Positions 45,942 through 54,782 of a DNA stretch of 64,000 nt are shown piece by piece. Source of the DNA: Staphylococcus pettenkoferi (GTDB lineage Bacteria; Bacillota; Bacilli; Staphylococcales; Staphylococcaceae); the NCBI RefSeq assembly GCF_026659735.1, contig NZ_JANSKK010000005.1:186001-250000 (forward strand), in the 5' to 3' direction. The first letter of the stretch is position 1. The number at the start of each line of letters is the position of its first letter. The notes beneath the pieces were generated by a model. It saw nothing but the letters and a program-made list of their open reading frames with translations, made no database searches and was not told where the DNA came from. A program made the position numbers and the translations under genes.

Positions 45942-47054
45942 ATGTTACATGAAACACATACTTACAAAGAAATTCGGCAACAACCGGAGATGTGGCGTCG
46001 CACGCGTGATATCGTGGCCGATCGCCAAGAGGCATTCAACGCGTTCAAGTCGCTTGTGAACAACTATGCTGATGGGCGTCCGGTCAAGGTTCTCTTCACT
46101 GGTGCGGGTTCTTCGGCCTACGTGGGAGACACGCTACGTCTATCAGAAATCAATCAGCTACATCCAGATTGGGAGTTTGAAAATGTATCGACAACGCATT
46201 TCGTAACGAGCCCTCAATCTTACATCGAATCTAACAAAGTTTACGTCGTGGTGTCCTTCGCGCGTTCAGGCAATAGTCCTGAGACGAAAGGCACTGTAGA
46301 GTTGACGAATCAAACTACGCCACACGTCTTCCATATTTTTATCACGAATAACAAGGATGGGTACTTAGCGCAATATGAAGCGGACAATGTCTTCCGCATC
46401 GTGCTTCCTGAAGAGACGAACGACAAGTCACTCGCGATGACGTCGAGTTTCTCAAGCATGTTACTGGCGGCGTACTTACTCTTTGGTGGCGAAGTGACCG
46501 ACCACTTCTATGACACGATTGAGAAATACTTTACAGAACTTGAAATTATCGTTAACCAAGTGGCCTCAAATATTCAATTCCGCAAAGTGTTCTACGTCGG
46601 TACAGGGCTCATCGGCGAGATTACGCGTGAAGTGGCGCTGAAACTTAATGAGCTTACGGGTGGTCGTATCGAGATTCAACGTGAGACGACGCTCGGTTTC
46701 CGTCATGGTCCGAAAGCGGGTCTCAACGATAATTCGCTCTTTATCATGCTGCGTAGTAATGACGCTTACCGTCGCCGTTACGAGACGGATCTCATTCACG
46801 AGATTGAGGATGGCCAGACAGATTATGAGATTCTGATTCTCGGTCGCGACGAGTCGGACTCTGAGTTTGCGACGGAGCTGGACTTCGTGACGGACTTCAA
46901 TGATTTCGAGCTCGCGTTGACGTATATCATCTTTGGTCAGCTCTTGGCGAGTAAGAAGTCGGTGAGTTTCGGTCTGAACCCTGATGACCCGAGTCCGGAT
47001 GGCTTTATTAACCGCGTCGTGAAAGGCGTGACGATTTATGAGTACGAAGGGTAA
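45942..47054 (+). CDS. agaS: D-galactosamine-6-phosphate deaminase/isomerase (SIS family)
   Basis: A 370-residue protein with two SIS domains (about 45-190 and 205-345): FTGAGSSAYVGD, SFARSGNSPET, then FYVGTGLIGEI, ETTLGFRHGPKAGL and a C-terminal GLNPDDPSPDGFINRVV. AgaS converts galactosamine-6-phosphate to tagatose-6-phosphate, with release of ammonia. It feeds the next two genes directly. TCGGAGG lies about 9 nt before the ATG. Confidence 0.88.
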   Translation: MLHETHTYKEIRQQPEMWRRTRDIVADRQEAFNAFKSLVNNYADGRPVKVLFTGAGSSAYVGDTLRLSEINQLHPDWEFENVSTTHFVTSPQSYIESNKVYVVVSFARSGNSPETKGTVELTNQTTPHVFHIFITNNKDGYLAQYEADNVFRIVLPEETNDKSLAMTSSFSSMLLAAYLLFGGEVTDHFYDTIEKYFTELEIIVNQVASNIQFRKVFYVGTGLIGEITREVALKLNELTGGRIEIQRETTLGFRHGPKAGLNDNSLFIMLRSNDAYRRRYETDLIHEIEDGQTDYEILILGRDESDSEFATELDFVTDFNDFELALTYIIFGQLLASKKSVSFGLNPDDPSPDGFINRVVKGVTIYEYEG

Positions 47055-47063
47055 GGGCACGCT

Positions 47064-47999
47064 ATGACGATAGTGACACATACCTTTAACACTTCTGTCG
47101 ACATCACATACACGGTGCCCGAGTTTCTCTTGGGCGAAGTTCACCGTCCGACTGAGACGATTAAAAATGCGGGAGGCAAGGGCATCAACGTTTCAAAGGT
47201 GTTGGCACAACTAGGCGCGGACCTACAAGCATTTGCCTATCTCGGTGGTGCGAATGGTCGATGGATAGCGGACCAACTGGAGGGTTTAGACATCACGGTG
47301 TCTGCGGTCACGATTGAAGGCGAGACGCGACAGTGTTTGGCGATTAATGATGGTCAGCATCAGACGGAGGTGTTGGAAAAGGGACCTGTTATATCACAGG
47401 AAGCACAAGCGAAGTATATAGAGCAGTTGATGGCTCACACACATCCAGAGGTCATGACCATCAGCGGAAGTTCACCGCAGTTTGAAGGTGCTACGGCACT
47501 TGAACATTTACGCGAGGTACTTTCTACCGCCCAAGCCCAATACACGATTCTCGATACACGTGCTGATGATTTAAAGACTGCACTCGACAGTGGTCTTCCG
47601 ATTCACTGTATCAAGCCGAATGAAGATGAGTTTGCGCAATTAGTAGGCGAACATCCAGATACGGAGAAAAATTTTTACCGACTCATGAAAACGCATACAT
47701 CGCTCAAAGACGTCGATGTTTTCCTAACGTTAGGTGCACGCGGCGCCATTATCAAACTCGACAATCACATCTACCGTGCCACCGTACCGACGATTCAAGC
47801 TGTCAACGCAGTAGGGTCAGGAGATTCAACCGTGGCAGGCATCGCGTTTGGTAGGACACATTTTAAACAACAGCCTGAACAACTCATACGACACGCCCTC
47901 GCATGTGGCATGTCGAACGCACTGCAGAAAGAAACTGGAAAGATTAATATAGCGCAAGTGGAACACTTTGCGACACAAATTCAAGTGGAGATGGTATAG
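47064..47999 (+). CDS. lacC: Tagatose-6-phosphate kinase (PfkB family)
   Basis: A 311-residue sugar-phosphate kinase: N-terminal GGKGINVSKVLAQLG (about 36-50), ATP-side IKPNEDEF and the PfkB catalytic motif NAVGSGDSTVAG (about 251-262), with catalytic Asp. It makes tagatose-1,6-bisphosphate. It lies 9 nt after agaS and its stop abuts the lacD start. Fructose-1-phosphate kinase is the main alternative, made unlikely by the neighbours. Confidence 0.85.
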   Translation: MTIVTHTFNTSVDITYTVPEFLLGEVHRPTETIKNAGGKGINVSKVLAQLGADLQAFAYLGGANGRWIADQLEGLDITVSAVTIEGETRQCLAINDGQHQTEVLEKGPVISQEAQAKYIEQLMAHTHPEVMTISGSSPQFEGATALEHLREVLSTAQAQYTILDTRADDLKTALDSGLPIHCIKPNEDEFAQLVGEHPDTEKNFYRLMKTHTSLKDVDVFLTLGARGAIIKLDNHIYRATVPTIQAVNAVGSGDSTVAGIAFGRTHFKQQPEQLIRHALACGMSNALQKETGKINIAQVEHFATQIQVEMV

Positions 48000-48944
48000 A
48001 TGACAAGCAAAGATTTAACCCCATTACTAGACGAGCGCGGTATCTTCGCCGCAATCGCAATCGATCAACGTGGCGCTTTGAAACGCCTCTTACAAGATCA
48101 AGCTACAGACGAGAATATGAGTGCCTTCAAAGGGCTCGTATCTGAAATCCTCACGCCGCATGGTTCGAGTATCTTGCTCGATCCAGAATACGGTTTGCCG
48201 GCATCCAAACGTCGTGATGCGCATGCAGGCCTCATCCTATCTTACGAACAAACAGGTTATGACAAAGGTGACGACCGACGCTTACCTCGCTTGGTGTTGA
48301 ATCAGTCCGTACAACGATTAAAAGAAGCGGGCGCAGATGCAGTGAAGATCTTGCTGTATTACGACGTGGACGATACTGAGGAGACGAACGCGATCAAGCA
48401 TGCTTTCGTCGAGCGTGTCGGTAGTGAATGTGAAGCGGAACAAATGCCGTACTTACTCGAAATCCTGACTTACGATAGCCAGTTACAGGATGAAAAAAGC
48501 GCAGAATATGCGAAATTGCGCCCATCGAAAGTCATTCGTTCGATGAAAGTCTTTAGTGACCCACGCTATAAAGTGGATGTACTCAAAGTCGAAACACCGA
48601 CAAATATGAATTTCGTTGAAGGATTAGGTGGCGAAACACCTGTTTATACGCAAGAAGAAGCAGCCGAACACTTCAAAGCACAAGCTGAAAGTACAACATT
48701 ACCGTACATCTTCTTAAGTGGCGGCATCTCAGCAGACCTCTTCCAACGCACATTAACTTTCGCGAAAGAATCAGGCTCAACGTTTAACGGCGTGTTATGT
48801 GGTCGTGCAACATGGAAAGGTGCGACCGAAGCATTCGTCAAAGAAGGCGAAGCAGCTGCACGTCAATGGATCGCAGAAGAAGGACTTCACAACCTACAAG
48901 CACTCAATGAGGTGAACGAGCGTTATGCGACGCCGATAGAATAA
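48000..48944 (+). CDS. lacD: Tagatose-1,6-bisphosphate aldolase
   Basis: A 314-residue class I aldolase of the LacD type: IAIDQRGALKRLL (about 18-30), ILLDPEYGLPAS, DAVKILLYYD (Schiff-base Lys region, about 112-121), and LSGGISADLFQRTL (about 238). It yields dihydroxyacetone phosphate and glyceraldehyde-3-phosphate. GGAGATGGTATAG precedes the ATG. No galactosamine PTS or deacetylase gene is in the window, so uptake must be encoded elsewhere. Confidence 0.9.
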   Translation: MTSKDLTPLLDERGIFAAIAIDQRGALKRLLQDQATDENMSAFKGLVSEILTPHGSSILLDPEYGLPASKRRDAHAGLILSYEQTGYDKGDDRRLPRLVLNQSVQRLKEAGADAVKILLYYDVDDTEETNAIKHAFVERVGSECEAEQMPYLLEILTYDSQLQDEKSAEYAKLRPSKVIRSMKVFSDPRYKVDVLKVETPTNMNFVEGLGGETPVYTQEEAAEHFKAQAESTTLPYIFLSGGISADLFQRTLTFAKESGSTFNGVLCGRATWKGATEAFVKEGEAAARQWIAEEGLHNLQALNEVNERYATPIE

Positions 48945-48994
48945 GGTAAAGCGTTGATATAATAGTCGAAATTAGATAAATATATACAATAAAT

Positions 48995-49068
48995 ACCACT
49001 TTCATTTCGATGTTGGTAGAAGAACAAGTGATGTTTCTTCTATAATGTTGAGGTGGAAGTGGTTTTTT
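48995..49068 (+). terminator. Terminator of the aga/lac operon
   Basis: Outer ACCACTT/AAGTGGT (48995-49001 with 49057-49063) encloses an AGAAGAA/TTTCTTCT hairpin and is followed by T6. Confidence 0.7.
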
Positions 49069-49105
49069 ATGAATGATGAATTGTCGATTTAGAAGGTTAG
49101 AGAAA

Positions 49106-49165
49106 ATGGGGATATTTGGCGTGTTTATAGTATGGATTGGGATATCATTACTTTTAATTATTTAA
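49106..49165 (+). CDS. Possible 19-residue hydrophobic peptide
   Basis: MGIFGVFIVWIGISLLLII is a single membrane-spanning stretch read from 49106 after AGAAGG at about 10 nt. It could be a micropeptide, or the stranded N-terminus of a former membrane anchor for the next gene. Confidence 0.25.
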   Translation: MGIFGVFIVWIGISLLLII

Positions 49166-49192
49166 GGGATTCATAGTTTAAAGACGGGAGAA

Positions 49193-49915
49193 ATGTTCCC
49201 AATCAAAGATCTGTGGCAATGTATTTTATTATGGGTTGTTACGTTAATTGTAATGATAGTTTTTGTTTTATACAGAAGATATACACAAAAACAATTCTCT
49301 AAAGTATATAATGACGAAAAAATTCATAATCTGCGAACTTTTGAAGATGGGCAATACTTCTATCAAGCACCATATGTGACAATGGATAAGCAATACATTC
49401 CGATACTTGGTCATAAGACTATGTATTACACTGCTAACTTTAATAATATTATTCAAAAGTGGATAAGTATTACTGGATTCTTTCCACTCTTTGGAGTGTT
49501 TGTTAAGTCAGACAATTATACAGTTAAGATAAAGCGAATAAAATTTTGGTCTTTACATGCACATTATGAAGTTTATTTAGATAATACTTATATCGGATCT
49601 TTGAGAATGCAGAAGTTATTTAAAGAGAAGGGGATGAAACAGCAACTTCCTTTCATCTTTGATTCAAACAAAGGTGTTTATCAATTTAACAATCCTTACT
49701 TTAGTATGAAGACAGTGATTTTAAAGGATAATGTTGAAGTATTTTCTGCTGAAAGAAGCTTTTTTGATATGAGTAAAAGTCAAGTTACTAAAAGAAGAGG
49801 AGAGCGACACAATATCAGGGTTCAGAAGGATAATGAGAATACATATCCAGATGAAGTATTAATCGCTTTGTACATACAAGTAATGTTGAATAAGAGAACC
49901 GAGAATAACGGATAA
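49193..49915 (+). CDS. Membrane-anchored YxxP-family protein (paralogue 3)
   Basis: A 240-residue paralogue of the genes at 41613 and 42540. It has one N-terminal transmembrane segment (about 8-26), then YFYQAPYV, VKIKRIKFWSLHAHYEVYLD, GSLRMQKLFKEKGMKQQLPF, RSFFDMSKSQVTKRRGERHNI and PDEVLIALYIQVML. GGGAG lies only 3 nt before the ATG, so the start is uncertain. It is followed by a lipoprotein gene, as paralogue 1 is preceded by one. Confidence 0.5.
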   Translation: MFPIKDLWQCILLWVVTLIVMIVFVLYRRYTQKQFSKVYNDEKIHNLRTFEDGQYFYQAPYVTMDKQYIPILGHKTMYYTANFNNIIQKWISITGFFPLFGVFVKSDNYTVKIKRIKFWSLHAHYEVYLDNTYIGSLRMQKLFKEKGMKQQLPFIFDSNKGVYQFNNPYFSMKTVILKDNVEVFSAERSFFDMSKSQVTKRRGERHNIRVQKDNENTYPDEVLIALYIQVMLNKRTENNG

Positions 49916-50040
49916 GATCTCGATTCTTACATTTCCACCCTATAAAAGATAGTAACTATCAGTTTGTAGACAATATAAATATTTTGTTACCATATAATTG
50001 TTAGACTATATATCGATTATAGAGAAAAAGGAAGATATGT

Positions 50041-50808
50041 ATGGAATTTAAGAAATTATTGATAGGTGTGGCAGCCTCGACGTTACTTTTAGGGGCATGC
50101 GGAAATGTAGAAAATCACGAGGATTCTGATAAAAAATCCAACGACCCAGACAAAGAACAGCATGATAAAGATAAGAAATCTAATGATGACAAAGACAATA
50201 ACTCAAATAGTGATAACTCTGAAGATGTAGGCACTACAAGTGATCAAGATCAAGGTCAAGCGAATAATGGTAATAATGGCGGTAATGAAACACACAATGT
50301 TTACAATGAATATAATACGACAAATAATACAGAAACCAACAACACTGATAGCAATAACGTAGACAGTGGAGATAAAGAAGATAATAGTTCAGTAGAAACG
50401 AATTCGAATTACCAACAAGATAATTCACAAGACAACTCTAAAAACGATAATTCGTCAGGTAGCCATAATAATACTAACGAAGAGAATAGCAATAACAGTA
50501 ACCAACAAAATGATGTAGGTAACGATAAATCAGAAAATGTTCAACAAAGTCAAGATAATTCAGTAGGTAAGACGGAAAACAAAGATTCTAACAATACTTC
50601 ACAAAAACAAGACAATTCCGTGGATAAAAAACAAAACAATAACTCAGATCATAACGACCAGAATGATGATAAATCTACAAATAAAGGTGACAACGATAAT
50701 TCAAATAATGTGAATCAAGAACAGGATAATTCCGTGAATAAAGATGAGAACGATGATTCTAATGATGAGGACGAAGAGAAAGGTGAGGTTTCCGAAAAGG
50801 AGCAGTAG
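50041..50808 (+). CDS. Low-complexity Asn/Asp-rich lipoprotein
   Basis: A lipobox LGAC (Cys20) is followed by ~230 residues made almost only of Asn, Asp, Ser, Gln, Lys and Glu. The mature part is probably disordered and exposed at the membrane-wall interface. AAAGGAAG precedes the ATG. The stop is 5 nt before the GTG of the next small frame, which may be its displaced C-terminus. Confidence 0.65.
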   Translation: MEFKKLLIGVAASTLLLGACGNVENHEDSDKKSNDPDKEQHDKDKKSNDDKDNNSNSDNSEDVGTTSDQDQGQANNGNNGGNETHNVYNEYNTTNNTETNNTDSNNVDSGDKEDNSSVETNSNYQQDNSQDNSKNDNSSGSHNNTNEENSNNSNQQNDVGNDKSENVQQSQDNSVGKTENKDSNNTSQKQDNSVDKKQNNNSDHNDQNDDKSTNKGDNDNSNNVNQEQDNSVNKDENDDSNDEDEEKGEVSEKEQ

Positions 50809-50813
50809 ATAAG

Positions 50814-51065
50814 GTGTACCAGGAGCATGGTACTGGTGGACATAAAAAGGACGAATACCACATCAATAAATCTAAAAGTACGAAAGATAAATACTTTGTA
50901 GAATTTCCTGGTATGCATGGTGATGACTTTCCAGAACCGCTTGCGACATGGGTAGATAAAGAAACAGGAAAGGTAGATAAACCATTTGATAACTCTACAC
51001 TTGAACAGAAGAGAAGATTTGAAGAGCATAAAAAAGCCGAAGAACAGAATAATAACAGGAAGTAA
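50814..51065 (+). CDS. Small basic protein, possible former lipoprotein C-terminus
   Basis: 83 residues, VYQEHGTGGHKKDEYHINKS... with DKYFVEFPGMHGDDFPEPLATWVDK. It starts at a GTG 11 nt after AAAGGAG and so may be coupled to the lipoprotein gene. It has no signal of its own. Composition and position would also fit a folded C-terminal domain lost to the lipoprotein by a frameshift. Confidence 0.4.
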   Translation: MYQEHGTGGHKKDEYHINKSKSTKDKYFVEFPGMHGDDFPEPLATWVDKETGKVDKPFDNSTLEQKRRFEEHKKAEEQNNNRK

Positions 51066-51076
51066 GACTGTTAAGA

Positions 51077-51107
51077 GCGTCCCTTGCCGTTGAGTAAGGG
51101 GCATTTT
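51077..51107 (+). terminator. Probable terminator
   Basis: GTCCCTT and AAGGGGC pair with one wobble around GCCGTTGAGT, followed by ATTTTC. Confidence 0.55.
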
Positions 51108-51267
51108 CTATTAAGAGAATAATAAGGAGTGTTTAAGTGAAAAGTTTCTTTGTTGTTATCTCAAATATATTGATTTAATATTTTGAGAAAAGGTTATCTT
51201 TTTGATATGCAACTAAATATAGTATTATAAATATATGAAATCACTAAAAAAAGATAAAGGTGATAGG

Positions 51268-52410
51268 ATGATACGAGAACTAAGTGATATATTAATAACA
51301 ATTCTAGAAGACTATAAAGATCAATCGAGAGAAGCTTCTAAATTTGCTGGTAACTATTTAGGTAATGCGCTTAAAGATGATTTTAAGAAAGAATTAAACA
51401 ACAACTTACTGAGTACAAATAAACAATATAATTTAAAAGGATCAATTGGACAGGGAAAATGGGCAGAAATTCCTTGGTTTAAAATCGCTTCTTCAAAAAA
51501 TAACATCCATAAAGATACCCAAAATGGATACTATATTGTATATTTATTTGATGCAGAAATGCGAGGCGTATACTTAAGTCTGAATCAGGGGTGGACATAT
51601 TTTAGAGAAAAATACGGCTCTAAAACTGGATTAACTAGAATAAATAGTATTTCAGATAAAGTTATTAAAGAATTACAGCTAAAGACTACGAATTTCGATC
51701 GAAATATTAATTTACATAGTAATTCTTCGTATGCTAAAGGCTATGAAGCAGGGCATATTATCGGTAAGTATTATTCTTTGCAGGAATTAAAAAGTTTAGA
51801 AGGCGATAACAAGTTATTCAATGATTTGAATGAGCTATTAGAAATTTATGAAAATCTTATTACTTTAATTGGAGAAAAAAGAACGTTTGCTGAATTCAAC
51901 CAAGAGTTATTACTTAATGAAGATAATCAATTTACCGATGACGATGAGGAGAGCTATCAGAAAGTTATAAACCAAGAAAATGGAGTTAAAATAAATACAG
52001 AAGAAATAACTAACACTCCTAGAAAAAGAAAAGAAATGGTGAAGAAGAGAAGCGGAATAGAACAATACCCTAGAGATAAAAGAATGGGAATGAAGGCATT
52101 AGAAAGAGCTAATTATACTTGTGAATATCACCCTGAATTTCCTACGTTTAAAAGTAAAAATACTAATAAAGATTATATGGAAGCACATCATTTAATACCT
52201 ATAGAATACGCAGAAGGCTTTGATTATGATATAGATCAGATTTCTAATATTATATGTCTTAACCCTTTATGTCATAGAATGATTCACTATGGTACGGATG
52301 AACAAAAATCTAAGATGATAGAAATATTTTATTCTGAAAGAAAAGAGGAGTTAAAGGAGGCAAATATTGAAATAGAACTGCATGAATTGAAAAGTATGTA
52401 TGGCTTGTAG
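51268..52410 (+). CDS. McrB-N (DUF3578) domain fused to HNH endonuclease
   Basis: A 380-residue protein. An N-terminal MrcB/DUF3578 domain (about 40-190) has IGQGKWAEIPWFKI, NGYYIVYLFDAEMRGVYLSLNQG and a late AKGYEAGHIIGKYY. A charged linker leads to a C-terminal HNH domain (about 270-370) with YTCEYHPEF, MEAHHLIP and NPLCHRMIHYG. This pairing fits modification-dependent (type IV-like) restriction. The ATG at 51268 has AAAGGTG at 5 nt; the longer frame from 51235 has none. Confidence 0.8.
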   Translation: MIRELSDILITILEDYKDQSREASKFAGNYLGNALKDDFKKELNNNLLSTNKQYNLKGSIGQGKWAEIPWFKIASSKNNIHKDTQNGYYIVYLFDAEMRGVYLSLNQGWTYFREKYGSKTGLTRINSISDKVIKELQLKTTNFDRNINLHSNSSYAKGYEAGHIIGKYYSLQELKSLEGDNKLFNDLNELLEIYENLITLIGEKRTFAEFNQELLLNEDNQFTDDDEESYQKVINQENGVKINTEEITNTPRKRKEMVKKRSGIEQYPRDKRMGMKALERANYTCEYHPEFPTFKSKNTNKDYMEAHHLIPIEYAEGFDYDIDQISNIICLNPLCHRMIHYGTDEQKSKMIEIFYSERKEELKEANIEIELHELKSMYGL

Positions 52411-52424
52411 AAAAGTCTACTATT

Positions 52425-52461
52425 GAGCTTGAGCAAAGTGAATTTGCTTAGGCTCTTTTTT
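52425..52461 (+). terminator. Rho-independent terminator
   Basis: GAGC...GAGCAAA pairs imperfectly with TTTGCTTAGGCTC and is followed by T6. Confidence 0.7.
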
Positions 52462-52611
52462 CGTGAGAAAGATAGGCAAAAAATATAACTAATTTTATCG
52501 TAGGAAATAATTTCATTACAACTCTTTTCACCACCAAACGTACTCCCCAATAATTAAATTATTTGTGATATAGTGGTTAAGTTATTTAAATTGATAGAAA
52601 GAAGGATTGTT

Positions 52612-53547
52612 ATGTTTTCTATTGCAATTTCTGCAATAACGCCCATAGTCCTACTTTTAATTATTGGGTATTATGCGAGTGTCAAAAAACATTTTACGCT
52701 CAGTGATAGCAACACGTTTAATCTCATTGTGATTCAATATCTCTTACCATTCAGTTTATTTTCATCTATATTATCCATTCCTATCAAGACTTTGTTACAT
52801 AATTTGAATTTATTTTTTATCATATTTTTCTCACTCAGCATCTTTATGATTTGTTTCACACTGATCTTACATTACATATGTTCACTACCGACTGAAAAGA
52901 CGGCCTTACGAAGTTTAGCTTACTCATCAGCAGCAGTTCCTTTTATCGGGAAACCGATTCTCGCACCTTTCATGAGTAACGACATTACTACCGTGCTCAT
53001 CGTATCAGCAGCGTTTGCTATTGCGTTGGTTCAACAACCGATGACTTTCATCATGCTTGCTTCACAGAATAATAAACATAACGTCTCATTTATGAGAAAT
53101 TTATTGATCACTTTAAAGGAACCTGTGATATTGGCGCCTATTGTGGCCGTCATCTTACTTTTAGTACGTTTCCCGATGCCACACGTCATCATAAAGACGG
53201 GTGAAATTATGGGGATGGCCATTCCTGCAATTGCGATGTTTACGTCAGGAATTATTCTCTATACACAAAAAATTGCTTTTAACTTTAACGTGATACTTTC
53301 TGTTATTATTCGAAATATCGTTACACCACTCATTGTTATTTTTATGTTAAAAATACTCCACTGTTCTTATGAAACGATTCACTATACAGCATTAGCGGTC
53401 AGTATTCCTGTGGGTTCTGTAGTAGTAATTATGGCGATCAAATTCAACACGTTGCAGAAAGAGATGGCCTCCACGCTGTTCTGTAGTACGGTACTTTCCA
53501 TCGTCACAATTCCACTAATCCTAACGTTAACGAAGTGGATTGTTTAG
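52612..53547 (+). CDS. AEC-family (auxin efflux carrier-like) transporter
   Basis: A 311-residue protein with ten predicted membrane segments. The N-terminal half has TPIVLLLIIGYYA and the SDSNTFNLIVIQYLLPFSLF pattern of AEC/malate permeases. These carriers move malate, other organic acids or amino acids. AGAAGGATTGTT precedes the ATG at 52612; the frame from a GTG at 52573 has no site. It is a single gene. Confidence 0.8.
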   Translation: MFSIAISAITPIVLLLIIGYYASVKKHFTLSDSNTFNLIVIQYLLPFSLFSSILSIPIKTLLHNLNLFFIIFFSLSIFMICFTLILHYICSLPTEKTALRSLAYSSAAVPFIGKPILAPFMSNDITTVLIVSAAFAIALVQQPMTFIMLASQNNKHNVSFMRNLLITLKEPVILAPIVAVILLLVRFPMPHVIIKTGEIMGMAIPAIAMFTSGIILYTQKIAFNFNVILSVIIRNIVTPLIVIFMLKILHCSYETIHYTALAVSIPVGSVVVIMAIKFNTLQKEMASTLFCSTVLSIVTIPLILTLTKWIV

Positions 53548-53565
53548 TTTTTTCAGTAGGTTAAC

Positions 53566-53595
53566 GCTTTAAAATTAATTTTAAAGCAATATAAT
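53566..53595 (+). promoter_or_regulatory. Perfect 22-bp palindrome next to a TATAAT
   Basis: Arms GCTTTAAAATT and AATTTTAAAGC (53566-53587) are exactly complementary, directly before TATAAT (53590-53595). It could be the AEC gene's hairpin end or an operator over a promoter for the RNA-like element downstream. Confidence 0.45.
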
Positions 53596-53601
53596 ACAAA
53601 G

Positions 53602-53863
53602 TTAAAAAAGCATTAACAATGATAAGTGACGTGTCTATAATTAGATTTCTAAATATATTGCGATGAAATATGATGTGTGATAAGTTCGAGATACAAAGGC
53701 TACGGGATGACATGTTGTCTCGACCTTTGAAACTTCTGAGCGCAACAACGCTTACGGGCACGTTAGCGAGCAGAACATATATTGGGAACACGGCGATAGA
53801 TTTAGGGATATATTACAGTTATTTTGATGAAGCTTCTCTCTTAGAGTAAAGAGGGAGGCTTTT
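53602..53863 (+). ncRNA. Candidate structured RNA with H-type pseudoknot
   Basis: Interleaved perfect 6-bp pairs TCGAGA (53686-53691)/TCTCGA (53718-53723) and CAAAGG (53694-53699)/CCTTTG (53724-53729) make a pseudoknot; an alternative extends the first stem with CAA/TTG. A TATAAT lies upstream and a terminator at 53831. A 76-codon minus frame here has no support. Confidence 0.4.
53831..53863 (+). terminator. Terminator after the RNA-like element
   Basis: AGCTTCTCTCTT (53831-53842) pairs with AAGAGGGAGGCT (53849-53860) with two wobbles, then TTT. The 53864-54331 remainder shows no further gene. Confidence 0.65.
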
Positions 53864-54331
53864 AGTATGTAAGATAGTAAAAGAGCCCTTTATGATTCAC
53901 TCATAAAAGACTCTAATCAGAAATTCACTTAATAAATGATACCACGATGAAATTAAAGGTTATCTAACGGCACTGCGTACTTAATATAGAACTCACATAA
54001 AACTTGAATTAGGCTGCTAATTTTCTGTATTGCACAGTATATAAGTAGCCTAATTTTTTGGTGATTTCGATTATTCTAATAGATTTAATTACTTCATCAT
54101 TATTCTTTATTCTTTGGCTTCTATTTTCTTGACGAGGGGAACGAACCAGCAATTACCAATAATGGAATAAATATCATGAAATAGTAATTATCAAGCTTTA
54201 TCTTTTTCGGTTGTAAAAGCCATTAAGATATCAAAACAATTAATTACCTTTGTTTAGGTTTATTAAGAAGTATCAAATGATCGGTAAACAGATGAAATAG
54301 AACAGTATATTACTTTAACACTCTTATTATA

Positions 54332-54700
54332 TTATTTTTTGTAAAGTTCTTCGTCTAAAAGATACTTATAATAAGATTCTTTTTTCTTTAAATCTGTTTC
54401 ACCCGTTACTTTATATTCTTTATTATTCGTCCATGGCGCTGGTGATGGTGTTATGTGATATTCGTAAACACTATGTGGTTGATCTTTAAAGATAATATCT
54501 TTTTCAGCATATCCCATCGCAATATTATAACTCATCTTTGTATGTTTTATTTTTTCATCCCAACCTTTTCGTTCTATAACATGGTCAATAACTTCTTCGC
54601 TCTTATGTTTCTGATAAGTAATAACACTAAAGAATAGGACTACTAAGATAAAAATAATACTAATAAAAGAAATTGTTAAGATTTTTAAGAATTTATTCAT
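54332..54700 (-). CDS. DUF3139-family small membrane protein
   Basis: A 122-residue protein with one N-terminal transmembrane segment (about 7-28) and an exported domain holding SYNIAMGYAEKDIIFKDQP and YEYHITPSP, as in the DUF3139 family of staphylococci and bacilli. AAAGGAGAG precedes the ATG. It diverges from the secreted NlpC/P60-like gene at 54783. Function unknown. Confidence 0.7.
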   Translation of the reverse strand: MNKFLKILTISFISIIFILVVLFFSVITYQKHKSEEVIDHVIERKGWDEKIKHTKMSYNIAMGYAEKDIIFKDQPHSVYEYHITPSPAPWTNNKEYKVTGETDLKKKESYYKYLLDEELYKK

Positions 54701-54782
54701 TTTAGTATAACTCTCCTTTTAAATGAATTTTTATGATAATGTTTATATATAGAATATTTTATCATAAAGGAGTTAAATTCTA

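Noticed and set aside
46566..47144. A 192-codon minus frame inside agaS.
   Set aside because: It is antisense to a well-conserved enzyme, is rich in Arg/Val/Thr as expected from mirrored codons, and has no start signals.
53680..53700. A GTTCGAGA string resembling a tRNA T-loop.
   Set aside because: No acceptor, D or anticodon stems can be built around it; the pseudoknot reading fits the pairing better.
53561..53791. A 76-codon minus frame.
   Set aside because: It lacks a ribosome binding site and lies over the palindrome and the RNA-like pairing, which explain the region better.
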